This document shows positions 22,829-31,595 of a stretch of DNA of 64,000 bases, in pieces. The stretch's first letter is position 1, and each line of letters begins with the position of its first letter. A model generated the notes under the pieces. It had not been told where the DNA came from and ran no database searches. It worked only from the letters and a program-made list of their open reading frames with translations. This DNA is from Halisarca cf. caerulea. Its lineage: Eukaryota; Porifera; Demospongiae; Chondrillida; Halisarcidae. Position numbers and translations under genes: made by a program. Location of the stretch: the NCBI GenBank assembly GCA_963170055.1, contig CAUJGJ010000135.1, positions 858,001 through 922,000 on the forward strand, written 5' to 3'.

Positions 22829-24091
22829 CTGTAGCATTAGCACAAAAGTATGTGTTTAAAATGAGTTTAGCTATATATGTATAGGAAACCCATCGATATG
22901 ACACAACATAAATCATATATACACATTATGCTGTCCCTACACTGTCAAACACAAGCCTAGTTGATATGCTTTTAAATCAGGTCTGGAGTTTTGACCTGGT
23001 GTGCAGCTAGCTTTAGAAGTATATCACCTAACTTGCCAAAAACAATTTAACTAGATTTCTATGTTTCATATCACACAATGCAAGTACAGAATATTTCATC
23101 AGTGCTTCATTGGACATAGTCTTACACGAAGCTTGTATTAATTTAGTGACAAAAATAACAAAGTGAACAGTCACACATCCTACAAAATGTTACTGAACAT
23201 ATTACGTTTTGCTTAAGCTATAGACAGTGTTTACACAGGGTAATTATAACCGCTTGTTGATTGTTTGGATTGTGAGCAGTGCTAGTTTGCAAGGCTATCA
23301 ATTAGCAGCTGTTTTTGACCAGTCATCAAGCATCTTTGAAATGATGTTAGATAGTTTACTGATTAGCAGAATAGGAAGAGATAGTGACTTATGTGACATT
23401 GTGTCTACATATTCAAGAAATACCACAAAAATGGCTGTCTTCTCAAGTTTGAGAAAAAAACTGTTTCACTATGGGTCAAAATTATTTCTCAACATGTTAC
23501 TTTCTGCTCTCATTGGCCCATATGCATAATGAAATTTCCAAAAATTGCCTGGGAAAAGGGTTAAAATCAGATATTGTTTCACTGTATGTACATTTATTTT
23601 AGCTGTTTAGACAACAGGAAAACCTGTTTATGCTCATAATTATTGTCACTTCATTTATAATATTTTCCCATGCAATTTTCAAGTGATTAACTATTTCCTT
23701 CTTCCTTCATGAAAATCCTGCATAAACTTACCCAAAGTTCATCGAAAACATCTATTCTTCCGGCAATACTATCTAAATTTCTTTCTTAGAGAGATTATTA
23801 CTGTAACAGTTATTACCATAGCTTCGTAGCAGCTATTATTATTAATATGTTAATTCAATACGTAGCATATAGACTAAGTCTGTACACACATCTCTTTAAA
23901 TTTGTCAACAAAATGTTTAGTATTGGTCATCTTTTTGCAGTGACAGCTATTTAGTCATTATTCTCCAAGTGACTTATTCATACCCCCCTCCCCCCCATGT
24001 TAGGAAAAAAGTCTGTATTGTATGGATTTGACTTCTATAATAATGCCAGCAGAAATAAATACCACCAGGAACACTTTAGGCTTTAACCTAC
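22829..24091. other. Intron between EGF exons 11 and 12
   Basis: No gene is recognised. Around 23227-23420 the text with ATCAATTAGCAGCTGT matches repeats at about 42419 and 42914, so part is a dispersed repeat that also occurs inside the pogo-like element at 42.0-42.5 kb. The rest is AT-rich and featureless to the eye. Confidence 0.4.
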
Positions 24092-24205
24092 CTACACATC
24101 TTGTCCTCCTACTGAGAGAGTATCCAGGGTTACAAGAACAGGTGTAGCTTCCTTCTGTGTTCCTACAGTTGTGGTCACAAGGACTGGACTCGCACTCATC
24201 AATGT
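24092..24205 (-). CDS. EGF exon 12, one codon shorter
   Basis: A 114-bp phase 1-1 exon encoding DIDECESSPC, one residue shorter between cysteines 1 and 2 than the other domains, then [10 protein letters not shown] and RRTRCVG. It is the most upstream EGF exon found; no further EGF exon was found to the right of 24.3 kb. Confidence 0.78.
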   Translation of the reverse strand, partial: TLMSASPVLVTTTVGTQKEATPVLVTLDTLSVGGQDV

Positions 24206-25111
24206 CTGTAGGATTGGTAAAAATAGTGAATGCTTCAGTATACTCCGCAAAAACCATACAACCAGAGAATTATGTACACATAAGCATACCTCATTTTCTG
24301 ATACATGAGGCTGGCCCTACACAGCCAAACTCACACCTAGCTGCTTGACATGATATTAAATCAGATTGTTTTGACCTGACATGCAGGTTTTGCAATAGCT
24401 TACCAGCTCAACCTTCTCCTGATTATTAGAACTGCATTCAGATAGGTGTTCAGCTTTGCCAGTGCTTCTCTCTGGCTCAGCTCACCTCCAGTCACTCATC
24501 AAGAGAAGAATCTTAAACAATTCACAGAGCAATGCACGAATTTTTCTATTTATTCGTTAAATAACCTATTTTCTTCAATACACTTACATGTGTTCTGTAT
24601 GGAATCAAAGTAACAATTAATGTGTCTGAGTCTGTGATTTTTTTTCCGTTGTCTTATTTCATTCATAAAAATGTAATATTTCTTGAACTGGTTGACTTTA
24701 TAGAAACCTTAGGCTATATTGGCCTCCCCGGTTTTATTATGATCCCCTAATACCCTGATACATGAAGGGCCACCAGCCCCCCACATTTGATCAGACCACG
24801 TTCAGCAAAAACCTGAAATTATATTTTGAAGATGGATCTAAATTTCTTGGAGACCAATTTTTCTGTCACTTTGATAAAGTGCACTTTTAAATGACAAGCT
24901 ATGGGTTAAAAGTAGTCTTCATGGGAATATCAGGGTACAGAGTATCAGGGTATCTCATTTAGTTTAATCTGGGAAACCTTTAGCCAGGGGCTAATGTACA
25001 CGGTACTCTAGAACGAAAAAGGGAATAAGGGTTAAAGATGAAATGAAACAACGAGGGAGTACAAAGATCCTAAAAAATAAGAGGGTTTCGTTAAAAGATA
25101 CAACAACAAAG
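24206..25111. other. No gene recognised
   Basis: AT-rich sequence upstream of the last EGF exon. TATCAGGGTA-like words occur at 24755 (inverted), 24930 and 24950, forming weak inverted repeats. No EGF exon, promoter or other coding signal could be supported. Confidence 0.3.
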
Positions 25112-25165
25112 CAGGGACACCGGAACCATTCTGGCAGCTCTGGCCATAGCCGAACCACTTTTCAA
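25112..25165 (+). mobile_element. Solo hAT terminal repeat
   Basis: GCAGGGACACCGGAACCATTCTGGCAG and the next 25 bases align with the left end of the hAT element at 11693 (GGGGGCGCCAGAACC then TCTGGCAG). No transposase or partner end was seen nearby. It is a fragment or the end of an unrecognised non-autonomous copy. Confidence 0.5.
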
Positions 25166-25622
25166 ACCCTTCTAAGAGAAAAATAATGAATAAAATGAAG
25201 ATTCAATATTCAGAGTATCAATGAGATGAATTACCAATGGCATTTAAAATCCCCTTTATAATGATAAATATACACCATCATAAAGGAAAAAAGAGATTGA
25301 AGTGAAGCCTACATTGGTACACAATCAAATTTTAAGCTTCTGCCACCCATTGCGATCATGTCTGTTTCTTTTCACAGCCATTTTGATACCAATTGTGATT
25401 GCATGACTAATATTCTATGGTAATACGCCATCTGTAGTGTGGAAGCCAATGACTACATACATTGTTTTGACTGACTGTTGAAAATGCATTGGAATACCCC
25501 CAACATGGCGCTGCAATTATTAGCTGTATATATTAGTTTATATATTGAAATAGTTCTTTGTGGTTAGGTATATCCATCAATTAATCCTAAATCGTCCACA
25601 CTAACCAGAATTTGAAATAGTA

Positions 25623-25663
25623 ATTCCAACGTTTCGGCAACACAGTTGCCTTCATCAGAGAAT
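25623..25663 (-). ncRNA. Type I hammerhead ribozyme-like motif, left arm
   Basis: This is the inverted copy of the motif at 25898, on the minus strand. The core CTGATGA (25658 to 25652), helix II GGCAAC/GTTGCC and GAAACGTT are unchanged. Helix I has one change giving a G-U pair (ATTCT with GGAAT). Keeping the pairing despite the change is consistent with the fold but is a single case. Confidence 0.6.
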
Positions 25664-25897
25664 ATCACAGGGTGAAAACTCAAAGCTTTTATACAAAAGA
25701 GGGGGGGGGGGGGTTAGAACACACAAACCATCATCATCATCATCATGTGACATCCCATTGTACATCCCATTTATTTAGAAATGCATGTTACCATCCCATT
25801 ATACATCCCATTTATTTAGCATGTTATCCTTACACAATCACCACATATCACCCCCCCCCCCCTTTTGTATAAAAGCTTTGAGTTTTCACCCTGTGAT

Positions 25898-25938
25898 ATT
25901 CCCTGATGAAGGCAACTGTGTTGCCGAAACGTTGGAAT
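25898..25938 (+). ncRNA. Type I hammerhead ribozyme-like motif, right arm
   Basis: ATTCC, CTGATGA (25903-25909), one extra A, helix II GGCAAC-TGT-GTTGCC (perfect 6 bp), GAA, ACGT, T, GGAAT. The outer ATTCC/GGAAT form a 5-bp helix I. ACGT would be the self-complementary minimal helix III seen in hammerheads that act as dimers, and the T at 25933 would be the cleavage residue. The extra A after the core is tolerated in at least one natural viroid hammerhead. Penelope-like elements are known carriers of such motifs. Activity is not shown. Confidence 0.65.
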
Positions 25939-27140
25939 TACTATTTCAAATTCTGGTTAGTGTGGACGATTTAGGATTAATTGATAGTTTATATATTATT
26001 AATTTATATATGCATTGCTTTGACATTTTAAAGGTGGTCGCATGGCCTGACCACTTCAATATTACTTCCTCCGGGCCTGCAAAGTGGTATAGAATGTTTA
26101 GTGAATAGATTCATGAGTTTTGGGGGCTATATATATAATAGCCATTTATTATTATCAATGAAATATAATCATTGCAGGGGTGTAGACTAACTTTTCCCTT
26201 CACTAGCCACCTGGGCTAGTGACAGCTAAAAGTTACCAGCCCAATTTACTAGCCTAGTTGATATACTATAGTCATTATTATGCTACTCTAGTACTTAATA
26301 GCAACTAATGTCTTCATGTCCACTAGGGTCTATTGCATGGTGTGATGTTTGTAAAGGGGATCTAAGATAACCATCAGGTTTGTTCAGAAAAATACGTAGT
26401 ACAAGATTTCAGGACTGATCAAGTTCAGACTTCAATGTCATGCTCATTTGGGATGTTTGCTAAGACCATGTTCTTTGAGTCTTCAATAACATACAGTATC
26501 ACCCCAATACTCACAAAACACACACTCTATCTAGGTACTTTTACCATGCACCCTTCCTTTATTTCTTACATTTTTGTGCTTTGCCTACCAATCAATGTAG
26601 GCAAGGCACAGAAAGGAGGGGGGCAATAGCGAGGTATAGGCAGGTGGGGTCTTCAACAGTTTTTTTGAGGCTCCTTTGTGCCACTCAAGCAGGTTCTGAA
26701 TACAGTACATACATAGATTAGCCTGTTGCAATTGTGCATGTGTGTTACAGGAATTCAAGTGAGGGGGGGAGGTTGGGGCAACTGGGTCTCAGGTCGGGGG
26801 GGCTAAATACCCTATTTAACCCTCTTCCCTGCCCCTTAACCCCCCTCCCATAAAAGAAGCCATAGTTGTCTTTTTCTAAAAAATATCTGTGAGATTGAAT
26901 GGTTTCCTGCAAGCCTTAGCCCCAGACTGAACACCACATACCTATGACGTCACGAATGCAGAAGCCTGCTAAGTGCCCAGGGGTTCTCTAAGCAAAAATA
27001 GAAATTTTCGGGACGCATTCAAAAACTACTGTGATAAAATTGCTTACAGCCCTCATTTTGAAAGGTACTAATCCTAAGCTTTCTTCGTTGCAACTTAAGT
27101 AGCTGTACTTTTATTCTTTTCAAAGCTATAGCTGGAGAAC

Positions 27141-27533
27141 TTAGATCAGCCATGTTGGAAGCGTAGTCTTACTGGCCACACGGGCGCCCATCTTTATTAG
27201 TTTTACTAGCCCACGGCTGTACGAGCGCAGAAATTTAGTTTTTTCGCGAGTTTCCGCTCGAGGAGTTGCTACGCGCGTGATCGCATAGCAACGTATACCT
27301 CTACATATAAACAGACTCAATCGTAAGGCAAGTTCTTGCAGACCCTGCAGTTTTCTGAGCTCCTCTGATTTCGGTATCAGATAGCGCAATACAAGAGCTA
27401 TTTGTTTACACCACTTAATTTTTACTTCGGGCCTCATAGGATCTCTGCAAGCTCGATAACTTTGGCCCTTGGCAGAAAGAAAAACACAAAGCTGGGAAGA
27501 AATATAGCCTATATATACAAGCTGACATGACAC
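27141..27533 (-). CDS. Hypothetical 130-codon open frame
   Basis: An ATG-initiated frame on the minus strand with a basic C-terminal half (SKTTLPTWLI end) and no domain I recognise. It lies inside the putative CAGGGGTG-bounded element. Its upstream region has no clear promoter. Length alone is only weak evidence in this AT-rich DNA; it may be part of the element's lost gene or chance. Confidence 0.25.
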   Translation of the reverse strand: MSCQLVYIGYISSQLCVFLSAKGQSYRACRDPMRPEVKIKWCKQIALVLRYLIPKSEELRKLQGLQELALRLSLFICRGIRCYAITRVATPRAETREKTKFLRSYSRGLVKLIKMGARVASKTTLPTWLI

Positions 27534-27789
27534 TTTTAGTATTCAGTTTTACCATAAATTTTTGTTTGAGCCTTAAAGAATTCAAAGCATAATATTATGC
27601 TAATCTACTATTTATTTACATTCCACTGAATTTATCTCTATCCAACCATATATTGACATACAATAAGCAGACTGACTGCATGCGTAGTATATGCATTATA
27701 ACATTATGTAAGGTGCAGCATAGGGTAAAGGTGCCAAGGGATCAGCAAAATTCACAAACGTTTGTACATGACTTTGTTTAAGACTGTAG

Positions 27790-28656
27790 AATGTCGTCTT
27801 ATGTGGAGTACGTGCAATTTTATGGTGGCTTCTTTCAGTCTATGGATGCTACGTATATTCAACTATTTTCGTATTTCCCATATTAAGTAGAATGCTCTCA
27901 TGCTTACTATAATTTGCAAAAAAGGAATACCGAGAAGGATTCTGGATATTGGTGTGGGCTGTTGTCTTGAGAGAAAGCCTCTTCTCTGGACCTCCTGCAG
28001 TTTTTACGAACTCAAGGTATGGTGGGTAGTTTGAGCCACATGTTCCTCTTTGAAAATTACAGAGTTCATTTAAATTTAGCCTTGCGCTTTGGGGGTGGTA
28101 TGAAGTAGCTCTCCCAAATTGTCATGTGTGTGTGTAGTTAATACATGCATGCATGCATGTGGCCAACATGTATGATAAATATAATATTTTTGTTTATATG
28201 GTGAAACTTCTACTCTAAGTTTCTGTAAATCGACCATATACTGTTTGACTACAAATCCAAACATAAATTGGAATGAATTCAACCTGTCTATTCAGAGTCC
28301 GACCACTTCTCTAATCTTGTCAATAAAAAACTATACCAATAAAAAAACTGTTTCATACCATCCCCCAAGCGCGAAGCTAAACGAAATCTGTAATTTTACA
28401 AAGAGGAACAAATGGCTCAAACTACCCACCATACCTTAAGTTCGTAAAAACTGCAGGAGGTTCAGAAAAGAGACTTTCTATCGAGACGGCAGCCTACGCA
28501 AATATCCAGAAAACTTCTTGATATTCTTTTTTGAAACTTACAACAAGCACGAGAACATCCAACTTACATGGGAAATAAGAAAATAGTTGGAATATAGCAT
28601 CCATAGAGTGAAAGAAGCCTTCACAAAATTGTGCACAGTTCACGTAAGACGACATT
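27790..28656. repeat. Inverted duplication with ~305-bp arms
   Basis: The left arm 27790-28104 and right arm 28352-28656 are inverted copies with roughly 80 percent identity, around a spacer of about 250 bp. Landmarks are GGTATGGTGGGTAGTTTGAG (28017) and its complement near 28415, and CCTCCTGCAGTTTTTACGAA (27989) with its complement near 28441. Each arm, read inward, starts with an open stretch MSSYV ... LFSYFP; only the right arm is then followed by an intact GTAAGT donor. The arms look like duplicated first exons facing each other. Confidence 0.85.
28567..28656 (-). CDS. Possible first exon (MSSYV ... LFSYFP)
   Basis: On the minus strand an ATG 5 bp downstream of the arm edge opens a 30-residue run ending Phe-Pro, followed by TGTAAGTTGG, a good donor. 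An NRF-1-type palindrome lies just upstream. The mirrored left arm keeps the reading (MSSYVEYVQFYGGF) but has lost the donor. The product is unknown; the copy could belong to a transposon. Confidence 0.35.
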
Positions 28657-28660
28657 TTAC

Positions 28661-28672
28661 TGCGCATGCGCA
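28661..28672. promoter_or_regulatory. NRF-1-type palindrome TGCGCATGCGCA
   Basis: A perfect 12-bp palindrome matching the NRF-1 consensus YGCGCAYGCGCR, found at CpG-containing animal promoters. It lies a few bases upstream of the MSSYV open frame on the minus strand. CpG is otherwise scarce in the window, which makes a chance match less likely. Promoter function is inferred. Confidence 0.5.
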
Positions 28673-28778
28673 AAACTAAGTTTCCAAACTCGAGCCTCTG
28701 GAACAGCCGTGAGCCCGTGGTAGAATCTACTCGCCTCGGGCTGGCGAGCAAGTGTTAATTTTCACCCCTGCACTGGTT

Positions 28779-29985
28779 AGCGATAACATCGAAAGTGATT
28801 TCAGTAGGTGCAGTGAACTTCTCGATCATTAGCTTGTATCATAGTGGAAGTAATCATAATTTGAGTGCACAATAATTGACCCCTTAGTGGTAATGATGGC
28901 ACCACGATACGTATGTATTCCTCAATGCAAATGAAGCCTAAGTATCCCATGCAGAATAGAAAATTAATCTAACCAATCAGTTAATTTAGAGTATCAGTGT
29001 ACAACAATGTGATTTATGTCTCAATATTTCTTTCAGTTGTCAGTTTACACCATTTTTTAGTCCTGGATATTATCATATTGAGTGTGGTTACGGAAATAGT
29101 GTATTTTAAGTGTTATTGGAGCTATTAATGGTCGGTACCTTGAGTTAATTGCACAATAAAGTCATTTTTGAAATTGAGTGCTGAGCTTGACCTGACCACT
29201 TTTGGAGGACTTCCTCCAGGCGTGATATGACGTCCTGATATGACGTAGTCAGTAAATGTCTAGCCATTGCACAATGTAAGTACAGACTTTATCAGTTATC
29301 AGTTATCAGTTATCAGTTAGTTGCTATGGAGACAAAATGGTGGTTTGGGACTAAAGTGCTGTGAAGGAATAACTCCAAAAGCAGGCTTCTAGGCTTTCTT
29401 TGCCTGCACTATATAAGTTACAGCTGCTTTTGACACCTAGGGCTCACTTCTGGAGTACCATTAGGAGGTTTCATTGGCCACTCCGTCAGTTTGAGGTTAA
29501 CTGTTTACTGTTTTGGTCTCCTCAACAAGTTCCATGAGTGGACAACTCCGTGAGCAGAGACAGCATTCAACATTCCTACTGGTATTTCTACATAATACTG
29601 TGCAGAATCAACATATTCTTTGGTAATACTACTGAATTGAAACTAATGAGAGTTATGCTTGTTCACAACCCTGAGTTTCCTTCCCCTTGTACTCAGCTGT
29701 ATATTACTCCCACTTCCTCAGTTTAAAGTTCCAGTTTATTGTTTTTGTACCCACATGCAACTCTCCTGTATATTCTCTATATTCATGTACCTGTAGTTAA
29801 AGTTTTCAGCCTATAATGTGCAGCATAATCCTTCTAATGCTTTTGGCAGTGGTTAAAACCTGCAACCACATGCTCACCACCTATATCTTACTCTTGCTTG
29901 TATATCTGTATCTTTCTTTTTTGAGAGAGAGATAGAGAGTGAAAGAGACCATTGGATACTACTGAAACATGGCTGTCATAGTCTA
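28779..29985. other. No gene recognised; short TATCAGT tandem repeat
   Basis: Around 29290-29320 TATCAGT repeats about four times. The remainder has only short unlinked open frames. Two TGATATGACGT words near 29222 and 29235 are direct repeats. Nothing else is supported. Confidence 0.4.
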
Positions 29986-29989
29986 GTCA

Positions 29990-31309
29990 GAAGGCAAATG
30001 TTTCCAAGTGTGTTTCCTTGGCCATTAAGTCATCCTCTGCAAAGGTTTTTGACCTAAAGCTCCACCTCTCATCAGAAACGATTCCATTCATTAGCAATGG
30101 TACCTATTCTTTCTTAGGTGCTACAGTGTACATACACCAAGGTGCAAAGCAAGCCAGAGGAAGCCTGATGGGGAGGTTGACATCTCTCCTTCAAAAGGTT
30201 GACAACAGCCTAGTAACACAGCAGCAGAAGCTCAAGTTATTCAAGTCGGCAATCTGCCCACGACTAACTTGGGATCTTTCCGTCAATAGCTTTCCTCTCT
30301 CCTGGATTGAACGACAGTTACAGCCTCTAGCAACAAGGTTCCTCAAGAGATGGTGTGGTCTGGCTTTGCCTGCAGATCCTAAGTGCCTATTCTTATCTAA
30401 AGAAAATGGGGGACAAGATCTACCATCCATCACCACCCTGTACAAACAACTCCAGGTGAGCAAAGCTGCCATATACACCTGCTCTAAAGACCCACCATCT
30501 CACCTGACCAGACAGGAATCACGACAACAGAGAGCAACCTTTAAGCCCTACCAAGAAGTGATACATGTCATGACAGACGATCCCAGAGTCTCCTCAAGGA
30601 ATCTACATATATCATGCAAATAGTCGCATCCAGGCTATTGACACTGAGAAATGTTTACATCACAGCAGAAGCCATTCCACTCAAAACATTCCACTGAGGG
30701 ATACGACATCGAGAGCCCCACTCATCTGGGCCAACACCATCACCTCCCTGCCTGAGAGAGTTTTCAAGTTCGCTCTGAACTCTTTAACTGACACCCTACC
30801 TCACAATTCAAATCTGCATCTTTGGAAGAAGCTCCTGTCATCAAGCTGCAATCTTTGTGGACAAAACCAGTCACTGCTTCATGTTTTGAAAGCCTTTCCT
30901 TTCGCTCTGAAGAATAGGGGTTACAATGAGAGACATGATGAAGTTCTGCAGTTTCTCTACTTGTTCCTTTTGAAGCACAAACCAGTGAATTGGAATATCA
31001 CTGTTGACCTAAGTGACCAGTCTTACTGCTTCCCTCATCAGATTGCACCAACAGACAACCGACCTGACATTGTACTGTGGGACTGCAACACAATCATCCT
31101 CCTTGAACTGACTGTTTCCTTTGAAACATCTTTTGAGAATGCAGTTCAGACAAAGAAAGACAGGTACAAAGATCTCCTCTCCTCCTGCAGAGCAAGTGGC
31201 TACTCTGCCAAACTCTTCATGATTGATATGGGATCTCGAAGCGATGATCAAAGTTTTAATGGTCTGTACAAGACCTTCAAAGTCACTAAAGAAGAACAAA
31301 AAAAATTTG

Positions 31310-31312
<3 letters not shown>
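29990..31312 (+). pseudogene. R2/NeSL-like retroelement, 3' part with endonuclease
   Basis: The element starts in the reverse transcriptase thumb (YSFLGATVYIHQG, then a run ending RFLKRWCGLALP, with GGQDLPSI). After a stop near 30622 and frameshifts near 30690, a long frame continues. It holds a zinc knuckle (C-N-L-C-G at 30847, H-V-L, with the final Cys replaced by Phe) and an intact-looking restriction-like endonuclease (RPDIVLWD, 12 residues on ELTVSFE, then KKDRY). This combination marks non-LTR elements of the CRE/R2/NeSL/Hero group. The palm with its active site is absent, so the copy is 5'-truncated. It runs into a GA microsatellite. Confidence 0.85.

Positions 31313-31368
<56 letters not shown>
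31313..31368. repeat. (GA)n microsatellite
   Basis: About 56 bp of GA dinucleotides follow the endonuclease frame without a break and turn its end into Arg-Glu repeats. It may be the template-derived tail of the retroelement or a target site. The next element remnant begins about 200 bp later. Confidence 0.95.
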
Positions 31369-31371
<3 letters not shown>

Positions 31372-31595
31372 GATTAATTAGAGAGAGGTTAATTGCAGAT
31401 CAGTGAGGAAAAAAGCTAAGTTCAAGGAGGACTCCATTCTAGCTGTCTAGGCAAGCCTTCCTGCTTGTTATCTGGGTATTTCAACAGTTTTCAACCTAGT
31501 GACTAGTTAGGCCAAGTTTGATTATATCATCCTCAAGCTACTTCTGGAGTTACAAGTCTACAAAGTTTTAACACCTTTTTCACAAGTATGACGAA

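Larger units (their letters stand above)
101..24205 (-). other. Multi-EGF gene, internal part (12 exons seen)
   Basis: Twelve exon-like blocks on the minus strand each encode one EGF-like domain with six cysteines, the N-terminal calcium-binding signature DIDEC (DINEC once) and the Asn/Asp hydroxylation pattern C-x-N-x4-Y-x-C. Each is bordered by an acceptor AG just before the Asp-Ile codons and by a donor GTAGGT or GTGGGT after the final Cys-Val/Ile/Leu, and each starts and ends in phase 1, so any can be added or lost without shifting frame. In cbEGF families (fibrillin, fibulin, Notch-like proteins) such arrays form rigid calcium-dependent extracellular rods; here the protein is presumably secreted or surface bound. 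Neither signal peptide, membrane segment nor other domain is assignable inside this span, and the gene may run past the left edge. Transposons in its introns lie mostly antisense. That all 12 exons belong to one transcript is inferred. Confidence 0.75.
25577..25984. repeat. Large palindrome with hammerhead-like arms
   Basis: The left arm 25577-25713 and right arm 25851-25984 are nearly perfect inverted copies from TCAATTAATCCTAAATCG to a run of G or C. A 137-bp spacer contains partial repeats of ACATCCCATTTATTTAG. Each arm, read toward the outside, carries a TATAAAAGCTTTGAG stretch, CTGATGA, a perfect 6-bp hairpin and GAAACGTTGG. The layout is that of two copies of one retroposon end joined head to head. 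Confidence 0.92.
26175..28770. mobile_element. Possible hAT-like element bounded by CAGGGGTG ends
   Basis: CAGGGGTGTAGACTAAC at 26175 faces TTAATTTTCACCCCTG ending at 28770, an inverted pair of the CAGGG type used by hAT elements. The adjoining 8 bp do not match, so the boundaries are tentative. No transposase domain was recognised inside; content includes a 130-codon minus-strand frame (27141-27533), a large inverted repeat and a CRE palindrome at 26945. Confidence 0.4.

Noticed and set aside
27240..27300. GTTGCTACG ... CATAGCAAC as an RFX X-box
   Set aside because: The half sites are too far apart (about 14 bp) for the X-box, which needs 0-3 bp.
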